Positions 24,145-35,601 are shown, numbered from the stretch's first letter. The stretch: DNA of 64,000 bases from Microbacterium lemovicicum (GCF_003991875.1 NZ_CP031423.1:1860001-1924000); one strand, 5' to 3'. Numbers and translations are program-made. The notes: generated by a model from the letters alone, not told the origin.

Positions 24145-24878
24145 TCCCCCGCGAGGGCCGTGGTCTGAAGGTCGCGGAGATCGGCGCAGCCGGCGACGCC
24201 GAGCTCGAGCAGGGCATCGAGCTCGCGCTTGTCGAACGGCGCACCCTCCGCGGTGCCCTGCACCTCGACGAACAGGCCGCGGCCGGTCACCACGACGTTC
24301 ATGTCGGTCTCGGCGCGGACGTCCTCGACGTAGGCGAGGTCGAGCATCGGCGTGCCGTCGATGATGCCGACCGAGACGGCCGCCACGGAGTCGATCAGCG
24401 GCGTGGCCTTCTGCCCGATGAACTTCTTCGCGCGGCCCCATTCGATGGCGTCGGCCAGCGCGACGTAGGCGCCGGTGATCGCCGCGGTGCGCGTGCCGCC
24501 GTCGGCCTGCAGCACGTCGCAGTCGATGACGATGGTGTTCTCGCCGAGCGCCTTCGTGTCCACGACGGCACGCAGCGCGCGACCGATGAGGCGGGAGATC
24601 TCGTGCGTGCGCCCGCCGACCTTGCCCTTGATGCTCTCGCGGTCGTTGCGGGAATTGGTCGCACGCGGCAGCATCGCGTACTCCGCCGTCACCCAGCCCT
24701 TGCCCTTGCCCGTCAGCCAGCGCGGCACGCCGTTGGTGAACGACGCCGTGCACAGCACCTTGGTGCCGCCGAAGGAGATCAGCGCGGACCCCTCGGCGTG
24801 CGCGCTCCACCCGCGCTCGATGGTGATGGGACGCAGGTCGTCGACGGCGCGGCCGTCTGCCCGGATGATCTCGCTCAT
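24141..24878 (-). CDS. rph: Ribonuclease PH
   Basis: 245 aa, the full family length. This phosphorolytic 3'-5' exoribonuclease trims tRNA precursors. Motifs are [20 protein letters not shown], then [38 protein letters not shown] and the catalytic [20 protein letters not shown]. It begins 49 nt after murI and overlaps rdgB by 4 nt. Confidence 0.98.
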   Translation of the reverse strand: MSEIIRADGRAVDDLRPITIERGWSAHAEGSALISFGGTKVLCTASFTNGVPRWLTGKGKGWVTAEYAMLPRATNSRNDRESIKGKVGGRTHEISRLIGRALRAVVDTKALGENTIVIDCDVLQADGGTRTAAITGAYVALADAIEWGRAKKFIGQKATPLIDSVAAVSVGIIDGTPMLDLAYVEDVRAETDMNVVVTGRGLFVEVQGTAEGAPFDKRELDALLELGVAGCADLRDLQTTALAGE

Positions 24879-24927
24879 TGCTCTCCTCGTGTGTGCGCGT
24901 CGGACGCGGGATGTCGGATGCCGCGGC

Positions 24928-25746
24928 TCAGCGCGGCAGGTCGATGGCGCCGGTCTGCACCAGCTGGACGTCGCGGATCTCCCGGCCCATCAGCCGGTGC
25001 GCGAGCGTGACGAAGTCGTCGGCGGAGGTGCCGGTGGCCTCGTAGACATGGGTGGGCGCAGCATCCGGCCCCGCGAGAAGATCTCGGGAGACGAGCTGCC
25101 GGTAGACGTCCTTCGCGGTCTCGCTGTCGCTGGAGACCAGCGACACGCCCTCGCCCATGACGTAGCTGATAGCACCCTCCAGGAACGGGTAGTGCGTGCA
25201 GCCGAGCACGAGCGTGTCGACGCCGGCGTGACGGAGCGGTGCGAGGTACTCCTCGGCGACGGCGAGCACCTCGGACGACTCGGTGACCCCCGCCTCGACG
25301 AACTCGACGAAGCGCGGGCAGGCGCGGGCGAAGACGGTCAGGCGGGCGTTCACCTCGAGCATGTCCTGGTAGGCGCGCGAGGCGATGGTCCCCGCCGTGC
25401 CGATGACGCCGATACGGCCGTTGCGGGTCGTCGACATCGCCGTGCGGACGGCGGGGCCGATCACCTCCACCACCGGCACGGAGTAGCGCTCGCGCGCGTC
25501 GCGCAGCATGGCGGCCGAGGCCGTGTTGCAGGCGATGACGAGCATCTTCACGCCCTGGTCGACGAGGGTGTCGAGCACCTCGAGCGAGTAGCGGCGCACG
25601 TCGGCGATGGGCTTGGGGCCGTAGGGCGAATGTGCCGTGTCGCCGATGTAGAGCAGCGACTCGCGCGGCAGGAGCGCAGAGATCGATCGGGCGACGGTGA
25701 GCCCGCCGACCCCGGAGTCGAAGATCCCGATCGGCGCGTCATCCAC
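24928..25746 (-). CDS. murI: Glutamate racemase
   Basis: 272 aa from a GTG that lies 8 nt after TAGGGT, so it is leaderless or nearly so. The enzyme makes D-glutamate for peptidoglycan. Both catalytic Cys motifs are present: [11 protein letters not shown] and [27 protein letters not shown] and [12 protein letters not shown] also match. The longer open frame continuing upstream across pncB is a shadow and was rejected. It is the first gene of the murI-rph-rdgB group and divergent from pncB. Confidence 0.97.
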   Translation of the reverse strand: MDDAPIGIFDSGVGGLTVARSISALLPRESLLYIGDTAHSPYGPKPIADVRRYSLEVLDTLVDQGVKMLVIACNTASAAMLRDARERYSVPVVEVIGPAVRTAMSTTRNGRIGVIGTAGTIASRAYQDMLEVNARLTVFARACPRFVEFVEAGVTESSEVLAVAEEYLAPLRHAGVDTLVLGCTHYPFLEGAISYVMGEGVSLVSSDSETAKDVYRQLVSRDLLAGPDAAPTHVYEATGTSADDFVTLAHRLMGREIRDVQLVQTGAIDLPR

Positions 25747-25754
25747 GATCCCCC

Positions 25755-25760
25755 ACCCTA
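25755..25760 (-). promoter_or_regulatory. -10 element TAGGGT of murI
   Basis: TAGGGT on the minus strand lies 8 nt before the murI GTG, with a G-run between. Confidence 0.5.
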
Positions 25761-25887
25761 CGCCAGGGGCCGCGCCACCCCTCTGCGTGCCGGTCGTCGG
25801 GAGCGGCGGCCTCGGCGGCACCCGCGGCGGGGTGTCGGGGCGTATACCGCACGCGCGCCCTGCGACCGGCACGGGAGGCTCGCTCAG

Positions 25888-25893
25888 TAGGCT
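25888..25893 (+). promoter_or_regulatory. -10 element TAGGCT of pncB, leaderless start
   Basis: TAGGCT is followed by 6 nt and then the ATG at 25900, without a Shine-Dalgarno sequence. Confidence 0.55.
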
Positions 25894-25899
25894 GACCGC

Positions 25900-27240
25900 A
25901 TGACGAGCACCGGCGTCCTGCGCAGCACGGCCCTCCACACCGACCGCTACGAGCTCACCATGCTCGATGCGGCCCTGCGCGACGGGACGGCGGGCCGCCG
26001 CTGCGTCTTCGAGCTGTTCGCGCGCCGCCTCCCCGGTGCCCGCCGCTTCGGCGTCGTCGCCGGCACCGGGCGCCTGATGAGCCTCATCCGCGACTTCCGC
26101 TTCGGCGAGGACGAGCTGCGCTACCTCCGCGACGAGAAGGTCGTGGATGCCTCGACCGTCTCCTACCTCGAGGACTACCGCTTCGGCGGCTCGATCATCG
26201 GCTACCGCGAGGGCGAGGCGTACTTCCCCGGCTCCCCCGTGCTGACGGTGGAGGGCACGTTCGCGGAGGCGGTGATCCTGGAGACGCTCGCGCTGAGCGT
26301 GCTCAACCACGACTGCGCCGTCGCCACGGCCGCCGCGCGCATGTCGATCGCGGCCGGCGACCGGCCGCTGGCGGAGATGGGCTCGCGCCGCGCGGGCGAG
26401 GAGTCGGCCGTGGCCGCCGCGCGCGCCGCGTACATCGCCGGCTTCGGCGCCACCTCGAACCTCGAGGCCGGACGCCGCTGGGGCGTACCCACCATGGGCA
26501 CCGCGGCCCACTCGTGGACGCTGCTGCACGACACCGAGGAAGACGCCTTCCGCGCCCAGATCGCCGCTCTCGGCCCGAGCACGACGCTCCTCGTCGACAC
26601 CTACGACATCCGCCGCGGTGTCGAGCTCGCCGTGCAGGTCGCCGGCCCCGAGCTGGGCGGCGTCCGCATCGACTCCGGCGACCTCCCCACCGTCGCCGCC
26701 GAGGTGCGCGCGCAGCTGGACGAACTCGGCGCCACGCGCACGCGCATCACCGTCACGAGCGACCTCGACGAGTACGCGATCGCGGCGCTCGCGGCCTCCC
26801 CCGTCGACGCGTACGGCGTCGGCACGTCGGTCGTGACGGGCTCCGGGTCGCCGACGGCAGGGATGGTCTACAAGCTCGTCGCACGACAGGATGCCGCGGG
26901 CTCCTGGGTCGGCGTCGCCAAGGCGTCCGCCGACAAGGCCTCCCGCGGAGGACGCAAGGCCGCGTTCCGGACGCTCGAGCACGGCACCGCGACGAGCGAG
27001 CTCGTCACCGTGTCGGACGGCTTCGAGGACGTCGCCACGGCGGCCGAGCACCCGGATGCCCGCGCACTCCAGACGAGCTTCGTCACCGGCGGCGACATCG
27101 ACGCGGCGGCCGAGGGCCCCGAGGGTGTCGCGGCCGCACGGTCACATCACGCCCGCGTGCGGGAGGAGCTGCCCGTGCGCGCCCTCGCGCTCAGCAGGTC
27201 GGATCCGGCGCTGGAGACCGTCTTCGTCGACGTCGCCTGA
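25900..27240 (+). CDS. pncB: Nicotinate phosphoribosyltransferase
   Basis: 446 aa. The enzyme converts nicotinate and PRPP to nicotinate mononucleotide in the Preiss-Handler route of NAD salvage. Motifs are [20 protein letters not shown] at the N-terminus, [20 protein letters not shown], then [19 protein letters not shown] (containing the His autophosphorylated in this family), RIDSGDLP and [19 protein letters not shown] element 6 nt before the ATG indicates a leaderless mRNA. It is divergent from murI and convergent with the DUF3039 gene. Confidence 0.96.
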   Translation: MTSTGVLRSTALHTDRYELTMLDAALRDGTAGRRCVFELFARRLPGARRFGVVAGTGRLMSLIRDFRFGEDELRYLRDEKVVDASTVSYLEDYRFGGSIIGYREGEAYFPGSPVLTVEGTFAEAVILETLALSVLNHDCAVATAAARMSIAAGDRPLAEMGSRRAGEESAVAAARAAYIAGFGATSNLEAGRRWGVPTMGTAAHSWTLLHDTEEDAFRAQIAALGPSTTLLVDTYDIRRGVELAVQVAGPELGGVRIDSGDLPTVAAEVRAQLDELGATRTRITVTSDLDEYAIAALAASPVDAYGVGTSVVTGSGSPTAGMVYKLVARQDAAGSWVGVAKASADKASRGGRKAAFRTLEHGTATSELVTVSDGFEDVATAAEHPDARALQTSFVTGGDIDAAAEGPEGVAAARSHHARVREELPVRALALSRSDPALETVFVDVA

Positions 27241-27255
27241 TGGGCGCGGCTGCGC

Positions 27256-27522
27256 TCAGCCGACCATCGACTCGTAGATCTCCTTGCAGGTGGGGCACAC
27301 CGGGAACTTCTCCGGATCACGCCCCGGGATCCACTTCTTGCCGCAGAGGGCGCGCACAGGCTTGCCGGTGATCGCGGACTCCAGGATCTTGTCCTTCTTG
27401 ACGAAATGGGAGAAGCGCTCATGATCACCCGGCTCGAGATTCTCCTCGCGGATCAGCTCTTCGAGCTCTCGGTCCAGGGTGGCGGTGCCTCCCTGGTCAG
27501 GTCTGTCCAAGGGGGTGCTCAT
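27256..27522 (-). CDS. DUF3039 protein
   Basis: 88 aa. The protein belongs to a small actinobacterial family of unknown role. Two Cys pairs, RALCGKKW and FPVCPTCKEIYESM, look like a zinc-ribbon half-site. The middle contains HERFSHFVKKDKI. It has its own -10 element in the short gap after the permease gene, so it can be expressed independently. Nothing in the neighbourhood points to a specific process. Confidence 0.85.
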   Translation of the reverse strand: MSTPLDRPDQGGTATLDRELEELIREENLEPGDHERFSHFVKKDKILESAITGKPVRALCGKKWIPGRDPEKFPVCPTCKEIYESMVG

Positions 27523-27530
27523 GGAGAGCG

Positions 27531-27536
27531 AGTCTA
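27531..27536 (-). promoter_or_regulatory. -10 element TAGACT, near-leaderless start of DUF3039 gene
   Basis: TAGACT on the minus strand is followed by 8 nt and the ATG at 27522. Confidence 0.5.
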
Positions 27537-27547
27537 ACCGAGGACGC

Positions 27548-29080
27548 TCAGGTGGACTCGGCGAATTCCATCAGGCGTGAGCTGCGACGCGTGAACACAG
27601 ACGCGCCGATCGAGATGCCCACCGCGAACACCACCACGCCGATCGCCAGGCCGCTCCACAGGGCCGCGGTGGTCTGGGAGTAGTCGCCGGTCAGGGCCAG
27701 CCAGCCCCACCACAGGGCGGGGGCGCTGAGCACGATCGCTCCGAGGAAGACCACGCCCTGGGCGACGGCACCGCCGGCGCCGACGCGCTGCGGCTGCTGG
27801 AACGGGCTGTCGCCCGGCCGGGCCACCGCGTACGGCGCCACGACCGACGAGATGCTCGACAGTCCGAGGGCGCTGAGGAAGAGCGAGGCGCAGACGCCGA
27901 CCATCGCCGGGAGGAGAGCCCACCGGCCGTGACCGGCGACCGTGAGCGGAACGGCGACGGCGAGCACCGGAACGGCGACGAGGAGCACGGGAACCAGCCG
28001 GCCGATGCGGTCGGAGACGCCGCGGATGCCGCTTCCGATGTGCATCCACACGGCGGAGGAGTCGTACGCGAGGTCGTTGTGCGGCAGCCAGCCGAAGAAC
28101 AGCGCGGCCAGGGGCACGGGCACCAGCACCGCGTATTCGAACGGCACGCCGGCGATGAGCAGCGGGAGCATCGTGATCGCGGCGGCGATGGGCACGGCGA
28201 CGATGTTCACCAGGTAGCGGCTGTCGCGGAACCAGTACACGAGGCTGCGCGCGGCGACCCCTCCGCCGGGGGTGCCGGGGGCGACGCCGAACCAGCCGAG
28301 TCCGCCGTGCTCGCGCACGGCCACGGGGCGCTCCGTCGACGTGAGGGCGTGCCGCACGATCAGCGCCCAGAAGCAGGCCAGGATCGCGACGGTGAGCACC
28401 GCGACGGTCAGCGCCGCGGTGGGCGCGCCGTCGTCGATCACGCGCTCGGCGGGATACGCCCACGAGGCGCCGACGGGCGTGAGCGCGAGGGCGCCGACCG
28501 CGGCGCGCAGCGGCGGCGGCACCGTGCCGCGCCATTCGAGCGACGACAGGAACACCCCGACCGGCACGACCACCACGAGGACGGCCAGGACGAAGACGCC
28601 GGTGAGCTCGCGGGACCGACGCTCGCGGATGAACGCGGCGGTGACCGCCATGCTCACGCGGGCGAGGAGAGAGCAGGTGAGGATGCCGAGCATGACCCCG
28701 AAGGCGCCCGCCGGCCAGGGCACCCCGTGCGCCTGCCAGACGAGGACGAGGCAGACCCCGAGCGCGATCAGGACGAAGGTGGGGACGCTGAGGAGTCCGG
28801 CCAGCAGCAGCACCGCGGCGAGCGGTGCGGGCGGCAGCCCGAAGACGGAGAAGCGCCGTGGGTCCAGCGGGTCGCTGGTGCCGGCCATCAGGGGCGCGAG
28901 CGCGAAGCCGAGGGTCACGGCCGAACCGCCGAGGACCGTGACCGTCAGAGCGGCGGCGGACGTGGCATCCCGCAGCGTCAGCAGGGCCCAGCAGGCGAGC
29001 ACCGTGCCCGCGATGAGCGCCACGAGACCGGCCACCATGCGGACGACGTGCACGGGCTCCCCGCGGAGGGCGCCCAGCAT
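27548..29080 (-). CDS. ABC exporter permease, multi-spanning
   Basis: 510 aa from ATG 29080, chosen because GAGG stands 9 nt upstream; a GTG at 29116 would overlap the ATPase gene by 25 nt. About twelve hydrophobic segments are visible, with a central cytosolic loop (SLVYWFRDSRYLVNIVAVPI) typical of ABC-2-type exporters and Pro/Gly-rich connectors. No exact family is recognised. It is 11 nt downstream of the ATPase gene, so the two form one transporter. The substrate is unknown. Confidence 0.82.
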   Translation of the reverse strand: MLGALRGEPVHVVRMVAGLVALIAGTVLACWALLTLRDATSAAALTVTVLGGSAVTLGFALAPLMAGTSDPLDPRRFSVFGLPPAPLAAVLLLAGLLSVPTFVLIALGVCLVLVWQAHGVPWPAGAFGVMLGILTCSLLARVSMAVTAAFIRERRSRELTGVFVLAVLVVVVPVGVFLSSLEWRGTVPPPLRAAVGALALTPVGASWAYPAERVIDDGAPTAALTVAVLTVAILACFWALIVRHALTSTERPVAVREHGGLGWFGVAPGTPGGGVAARSLVYWFRDSRYLVNIVAVPIAAAITMLPLLIAGVPFEYAVLVPVPLAALFFGWLPHNDLAYDSSAVWMHIGSGIRGVSDRIGRLVPVLLVAVPVLAVAVPLTVAGHGRWALLPAMVGVCASLFLSALGLSSISSVVAPYAVARPGDSPFQQPQRVGAGGAVAQGVVFLGAIVLSAPALWWGWLALTGDYSQTTAALWSGLAIGVVVFAVGISIGASVFTRRSSRLMEFAEST

Positions 29081-29091
29081 CAGCGCGATCC

Positions 29092-31050
<1,959 letters not shown>

Positions 31051-31056
31051 CGCTCC

Positions 31057-31062
31057 AACCTA
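31057..31062 (-). promoter_or_regulatory. -10 element TAGGTT, leaderless start of ABC ATPase
   Basis: TAGGTT on the minus strand is 6 nt before the GTG at 31050. This spacing supports the long start of the ATPase gene. Confidence 0.5.
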
Positions 31063-31226
31063 CCAAGACGAAGTCCGTCCGCCCCGAGGGTGACGCCCGA
31101 TTGCGCCCTCCATCGCGTCACGAATCGACAACGGACGAAGCGGATGGCGGCCGACCCGCCCCCGCCGTCACGAGAAGTCCCGCCGACCCGCCCGTCAAGC
31201 CTCGGCCTTCGTGCAGACGGCGTCCG

Positions 31227-31232
31227 TACACT
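31227..31232 (+). promoter_or_regulatory. -10 element TACACT, leaderless start
   Basis: TACACT is followed by 6 nt and the ATG at 31239; no Shine-Dalgarno sequence is seen. Confidence 0.55.
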
Positions 31233-31238
31233 CGCGGC

Positions 31239-32120
31239 ATGGCCGACAAGGTGCATCGCATCCACTCCCTCACCGACGAGTCCCCCTGGGACGGCGGGCT
31301 TCCTCCCGCGGGCTCCGACGAGCATCCCCGACTGGTGCGCGTGCTCGACCGCGTGCTGGCCGTGCAGCGCCCGCTCGTGCTCGCGCACCTCCGCGGGATC
31401 CGCGCCCGTCACCCCGAGGCTTCCACCCTCGACATCGTCAAGATGCTCGAACGCCGCTATCTCGCCGCCGTCACCACCGGCGGCGCCGCCGTCGGTGCGA
31501 CGGCGGTCGTCCCGGGCATCGGGACCGGCATCACGCTCGCGCTCAGCGGCGTCGAGACGGTCGGCTTCCTGGAGGCGACGGCGCTGTTCGCGCAGTCGGT
31601 GTCGGAGGTGCACGGCATCCCCGTCGACAACCCCGACCGCGCCCGCGCGCTCGTCCTCACGCTGATGCTCGGCAAGGAGGGCATCGACCTCGTGTCACAG
31701 CTCGCCGGCCAGGCCGGCGGAAAGGGCGTCACCCGCGATCGCTACTGGGGCGAGCTCATCACCAAGACGCTCCCCCGCGCCGCCGTCGGGCCGCTCGTCG
31801 ACCGGCTCAAGGGCTCGTTCGTCCGCCAGTTCGCCGCCAAGGGGGGCGCCTCCTTCCTCGGGAAGGCGCTGCCGTTCGGCATCGGCGCCGTGGTGGGCGG
31901 CACGGGCAACCACCTGCTCGGCCGGCGCGTGCTCGTCAACTCGCGGAAGGCCTTCGGCATGCCTCCCGTCACACTCCCCACCGAGCTCGAGCCCCGCACG
32001 AGCACTCCGGCCGTCGGCGAGGGCCGGCGGAACGGCGGACGCCGCGCCCGCAAGGCGCAGGCGAAGCTGGAAGCCGCCGGCGCGGCATCCGCTCCTCCGG
32101 AGTCGACGCTCCGCAGCTGA
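31239..32120 (+). CDS. Unrecognised protein with Gly-rich amphipathic core, possibly EcsC-like
   Basis: 293 aa. The first 80 residues are soluble (KVHRIHSLTDESPWDGG, then a helix with RPLVLAHLRGIRARHPEAST). A hydrophobic Gly/Ala/Val stretch follows (GGAAVGATAVVPGIGTGITL) and a second one lies near residue 210 (GKALPFGIGAVVGGTGNHLL). The end is basic (GRRNGGRRARKAQAKLEAAG). The alternation resembles EcsC-family membrane-associated proteins, but this is a loose match. It lies 70 nt upstream of the subtilase gene on the same strand and may belong to that module. No function is assigned. Confidence 0.7.
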   Translation: MADKVHRIHSLTDESPWDGGLPPAGSDEHPRLVRVLDRVLAVQRPLVLAHLRGIRARHPEASTLDIVKMLERRYLAAVTTGGAAVGATAVVPGIGTGITLALSGVETVGFLEATALFAQSVSEVHGIPVDNPDRARALVLTLMLGKEGIDLVSQLAGQAGGKGVTRDRYWGELITKTLPRAAVGPLVDRLKGSFVRQFAAKGGASFLGKALPFGIGAVVGGTGNHLLGRRVLVNSRKAFGMPPVTLPTELEPRTSTPAVGEGRRNGGRRARKAQAKLEAAGAASAPPESTLRS

Positions 32121-32190
32121 TGCGCTGATCCACCCGTGACACCGGGTGCACTCCGGCGGTACTGTCACCGCAGGAGAGAGCGGGTGCGTC

Positions 32191-33873
32191 ATGTCGGCAA
32201 CCGAGGATCGACCCCAGCTTCCGCGCGAATTCAGGGCGATCGAACCGGACGCCGACCTCGAGCCGGATCCCGCCAAGCCGGCACCGCGCGGCGAGGAGCC
32301 GTCGGACGTCGACGAGCACGACGACGATCGGCGGGCGCCGGGACCCTCCGGACCTCTGACCCCCGCGTTCTCCCTGCCCGGCGTGCCGACGACCGTCTCG
32401 CTCGTGACCGACTCCGTCATCACGCGGCCGCTGGCCGAGCGGATGTCCTCGGCCCGCCCCGACGAGCCCATCGGCATCGTCATCGAGCTGCGCACCGACA
32501 GCGGCATCTCCGCGGGCGATGCCGTGGGCGAGCTGCGCGCGTCGGTGCTCATCGCCGCCCAGGGCCGGAAGGACGTGCCGGAGCCCTGGCTGTCGGGCAC
32601 CTACCTCATGGCCGCGCTCACCGCCACGGAGATCCTCGAGCTCGTCCGCGTGGACGCCGAGAAGGGCGGCGCCGTGCGGGGCGGCCGGCAGGAGTCCAAG
32701 ACCGCTCCCCGCAGCTTCATCAACCGCATCTGGCCGAACTTCGAGGTGCGCGCGACGATCCACCGTTCGGTCATCACGACGAAGTCGGATGCCGCCGTCC
32801 GGTCGTTCGACGCCACGGGCGACGGCATCGTCTGGGCGGTGCTGGACACCGGCGTCGACGCGACGCATCCGCATTTCCGCACCTACGACACCCTGAGCCT
32901 CCCCGACGGGGTCAGCGCGCGCAGCTTCGTGCCGGGATCGAGCGACGCGGATGCGCTCCGCGACCCGAACGGGCACGGCACGCACGTCGCCGGCATCATC
33001 GCCGGCGGGCAGGCCGTCGGGCCTCGAGGGAAGCCGATCTGCGCGGCGACCTGGTACCGCACCGCGGAGGGCGAGACCGGCGTGCAGCGGGTCGAGCTCG
33101 ACCACATCAGCGGCATGGCGCCGCGCACGACGATCGTGCCGATCAAGGTGCTGCGCGACGACAGGACCGGCGACCTCGCGTCGCTCCTGGAGGCGCTGCA
33201 GTACATCCAGGACGTCAACCGCGGCGGCCGCGACCTCATCGTGCACGGGGTCAACCTGTCACTCGGCTACCCCTTCGATCCATCGTGGTTCGCGGCGGGC
33301 CTCTCCCCCGTCTGCCGCGAGGTGGACCGCCTCGTCTCCGACGGCGTCTGCGTGGTCGTGTCGTCGGGCAACACCGGCTACGGCGCGGCGCGCGACACCG
33401 CCGGCAGGGAGATGCGGCTCGGCTTCGGCATGACGATCAACGACCCGGGCAACGCCGCGCGGGCGATCACCGTGGGCTCGACATCGATCAAGCCGTACGC
33501 CACCGGCGTGTCGTACTTCTCCTCCAAGGGGCCGACCGGCGACGGGCGCCTCAAGCCCGACCTGGTGGCCCCGGGCGAGCGGGTGGTCAGCGCGGGGGCG
33601 GGCGAGCTCCTGGAGAAGGCGCGCGCGACGGTGCGGCTGGAGAAGGGCCAGAAGTCCGCAGACGTCACCTATGTCGAGGATTCCGGCACCTCGATGTCGG
33701 CTCCGCATGTATCAGGAGTGGCCGCCGCCTTCCTCTCCGTCCATAGAGAGTTCATCGGCAAGCCCGACGACGTGAAGCGCATCCTCATGGACTCGGCGAG
33801 CGACCTCGGCCGCGAGCGGACATTCCAGGGACGCGGTCTCGTGGACGCGATGCGGGCGATCCAGAGCGTGTAG
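32191..33873 (+). CDS. S8 family serine peptidase without signal peptide
   Basis: 560 aa from ATG 32191. No secretion signal is present, so this subtilase is probably cytosolic. The catalytic triad is visible: Asp in WAVLDTGVDATHPHF (about residue 216), His in NGHGTHVAGIIAGG (about 265) and Ser in DSGTSMSAPHVSG (about 500). The oxyanion Asn is in VVVSSGNTGYG. The N-terminal ~190 residues are acidic, then beta-rich (IGIVIELRTDSGISAGDAVG) and could be a prodomain or recognition domain. A 30-nt gap separates it from the hydrolase gene, so the two are probably co-expressed. The target is unknown. Confidence 0.88.
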   Translation: MSATEDRPQLPREFRAIEPDADLEPDPAKPAPRGEEPSDVDEHDDDRRAPGPSGPLTPAFSLPGVPTTVSLVTDSVITRPLAERMSSARPDEPIGIVIELRTDSGISAGDAVGELRASVLIAAQGRKDVPEPWLSGTYLMAALTATEILELVRVDAEKGGAVRGGRQESKTAPRSFINRIWPNFEVRATIHRSVITTKSDAAVRSFDATGDGIVWAVLDTGVDATHPHFRTYDTLSLPDGVSARSFVPGSSDADALRDPNGHGTHVAGIIAGGQAVGPRGKPICAATWYRTAEGETGVQRVELDHISGMAPRTTIVPIKVLRDDRTGDLASLLEALQYIQDVNRGGRDLIVHGVNLSLGYPFDPSWFAAGLSPVCREVDRLVSDGVCVVVSSGNTGYGAARDTAGREMRLGFGMTINDPGNAARAITVGSTSIKPYATGVSYFSSKGPTGDGRLKPDLVAPGERVVSAGAGELLEKARATVRLEKGQKSADVTYVEDSGTSMSAPHVSGVAAAFLSVHREFIGKPDDVKRILMDSASDLGRERTFQGRGLVDAMRAIQSV

Positions 33874-33903
33874 GCCCACGGGCCAGGACAGGGAGGCGTG
33901 GTC

Positions 33904-35175
33904 ATGAGACTGCCGTACACCGAGGTGCAGTTCGATGAGAAAGGCGTCCCCGCGGAGCCCGACCAGCTGCGGGAGGCGGCATCCCTCGTGAGGGACAGGA
34001 ACGCCACCGACGTGATCCTGCTCTCGCACGGGTGGAACAACACGGCCGCCCAGGCCCGTGACCTCTACGAGAGGATCGTCGCCTCGATCGTCGCCGTCCG
34101 TGACCGCGTTCCTGGTGCGACCGATCGGCGCATCGTCGTCGTGGGCATGGTCTGGCCGTCGATCCAGTGGGCGGCCGAGGAGGACTCCGGGGCCGGCGCG
34201 GGCATCGAGGACGACGCCGCCGTCCTCGCCGCCGAGATCCGCTCGCGTGTCGAGGACGCCGCCACGGCGACACGCCTCGCCGCCCTCATCCCCCGTCTGC
34301 GCACCGACTCCGCGGCGCAGGCCGAGTTCGTCTCCCTCCTGCGCGGTACGCTCCCCAACTCCACGAAGGGTGAGGACGAGGCCGCGTTCACCGCGCTGAA
34401 GACAGGCGATCCGGCCCAGGTCTTCGAGGCCGCGAAGGACAGCGGCTCCGACGACGCCGCACCGGCCGCGGTCGGCGGCGCCGCCGACATCGATCCCGCG
34501 GGTCTCGCTCCCCTCGAGGACGGCGGAGCCGCGGGCTTCTTCGACGGACTGATCAGCGCCGCCCGCAATCTGCTCAACGTCACGACGTACTACACGATGA
34601 AGGAGCGTGCGGGCCTGGTGGGCAGGAAGGGCATGGCGCGTCTCCTCGAGGAGCTGCACGCCACGGCCTCCGATGCACGCCTCCACCTCGTCGGACACTC
34701 CTTCGGCGGCCGTGCGGTCACCGCCGCGGCGCTCGCCGCGGACGCTCCGGTCTCATCGCTCTCGCTGCTGCAGGCGGCCTACAGCCACTTCGGCATGGCC
34801 CACGACTGGGACGGCGCGGGCACCGACGGCCTCTTCGCCGCCGTCCCCGCCAAGGTCCTCGGGCCGGTGCTCGTCACCTTCACGCACAACGACAAGGCCG
34901 TCGGTGTCGCCTATCCGGTGGCATCGAGACTCGCCCGCCAGATCGGGGCGGGACTCGGCGACGAGAACGACCCCTACGGCGGCATCGGTCGAAACGGCGC
35001 ACTCAGGACCCCCGCGTCGCTGCCCGCGGCCGACCTCGCCGACGTCGGAGGCACCTACGCCTTCCGCCCTGGGCACGTCTCCTCGCTCCGCGCGGACGAC
35101 TTCGTCTCCGGACACTCCGACATCGCCGGGCGCCAGGTCGCCTACGCCGTCCTCACCGCCATCACGTCCACCTGA
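33904..35175 (+). CDS. Alpha/beta hydrolase (lipase-like) paired with the subtilase
   Basis: 423 aa. ATG 33904 has GGGAGG 7 nt upstream and was preferred to GTG 33898. The oxyanion strand ATDVILLSHGWNNTAAQARD and the nucleophile elbow RLHLVGHSFGGRAVTAAAL (Ser near residue 264) mark a lipase-like fold. Late VLVTFTHNDKAVGV may supply the acid, and the catalytic His may be in RPGHVSSL or SGHSD. A large insertion of about 150 residues between the first strands and the elbow is Ala/Asp-rich. No signal peptide is present. It is immediately downstream of the cytosolic subtilase. The exact family and substrate are not recognised. Confidence 0.78.
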   Translation: MRLPYTEVQFDEKGVPAEPDQLREAASLVRDRNATDVILLSHGWNNTAAQARDLYERIVASIVAVRDRVPGATDRRIVVVGMVWPSIQWAAEEDSGAGAGIEDDAAVLAAEIRSRVEDAATATRLAALIPRLRTDSAAQAEFVSLLRGTLPNSTKGEDEAAFTALKTGDPAQVFEAAKDSGSDDAAPAAVGGAADIDPAGLAPLEDGGAAGFFDGLISAARNLLNVTTYYTMKERAGLVGRKGMARLLEELHATASDARLHLVGHSFGGRAVTAAALAADAPVSSLSLLQAAYSHFGMAHDWDGAGTDGLFAAVPAKVLGPVLVTFTHNDKAVGVAYPVASRLARQIGAGLGDENDPYGGIGRNGALRTPASLPAADLADVGGTYAFRPGHVSSLRADDFVSGHSDIAGRQVAYAVLTAITST

Positions 35176-35230
35176 TCCGTCCGGTCGATCGGCGACGATC
35201 GATGGAACGGATGCCGCACACGGCGCGCTG

Positions 35231-35316
35231 CGATCCGGCGCCCCGCGATCCGGCGCCCCGCGATCCGGCGCCCCGCGATCCGGCGCCCCGCGATCCGGCG
35301 CCCCGCGATCCGGCGC
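35231..35316 (+). repeat. 15-bp tandem repeat, five perfect units and a partial sixth
   Basis: The unit CGATCCGGCGCCCCG repeats head to tail from 35231 to 35305 and continues as a partial sixth unit that runs into the -10 of the next gene. The number of units may vary by slippage. The array would supply the -35 region of the promoter at 35316. Confidence 0.9.
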
Positions 35317-35321
35317 ACAAT
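35316..35321 (+). promoter_or_regulatory. -10 element CACAAT at the end of the 15-bp array
   Basis: CACAAT is 6 nt before the ATG at 35328. The -35 position (about 35293-35298) falls inside the repeat array. Confidence 0.5.
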
Positions 35322-35327
35322 GGTCGC

Positions 35328-35576
35328 ATGGGTCTTTTCGCATCCCGCCCCGAAGAGCCGTCGGAGTGGGCCGGTCTCCCGTCGGAGCCGGCCGAACCCG
35401 GCTCCCCCGCTGAGACGCTCGAAGCGCCCATCGGCATCGGCCTCGAGGCCGTGCTCGGCGCCTCTGTGACGAGCATCGCCGTCCCCGTCGTGGTGCGCGC
35501 GGGCATGGCGGACGACCCCGAGGCGGAGCCGGGCGCCGGAGCGGAGCCCGGCGCGGACGCGGACGCCGGCGACTGA
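35328..35576 (+). CDS. Small acidic protein with one hydrophobic segment, unknown
   Basis: 82 aa. The N-terminus is Glu/Pro/Ser-rich (ASRPEEPSEWAGLPSEPAEP). A short hydrophobic stretch follows (GLEAVLGASVTSIAVPVVVR), and the C-terminus is acidic (EAEPGAGAEPGADADAGD). The start is the ATG of MGLFASRP; an upstream in-frame ATG would translate the tandem repeat and was rejected. No family is recognised. The gene converges with the HbpS-like gene. Confidence 0.65.
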   Translation: MGLFASRPEEPSEWAGLPSEPAEPGSPAETLEAPIGIGLEAVLGASVTSIAVPVVVRAGMADDPEAEPGAGAEPGADADAGD

Positions 35577-35601
35577 CCGCGCCGCCGACGCCCGCAGACG
35601 C

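Noticed and set aside
25747..27051. Minus-strand extension of murI running through pncB
   Set aside because: It is a high-GC shadow frame opposite pncB. The murI family N-terminus starts at the GTG at 25746, and a promoter element lies 8 nt upstream.
35231..35316. The tandem 15-bp repeat as a CRISPR array or as coding sequence
   Set aside because: Units are contiguous with no spacers. The translated PAPRD repeats would require a start upstream of the promoter element and look like chance read-through.
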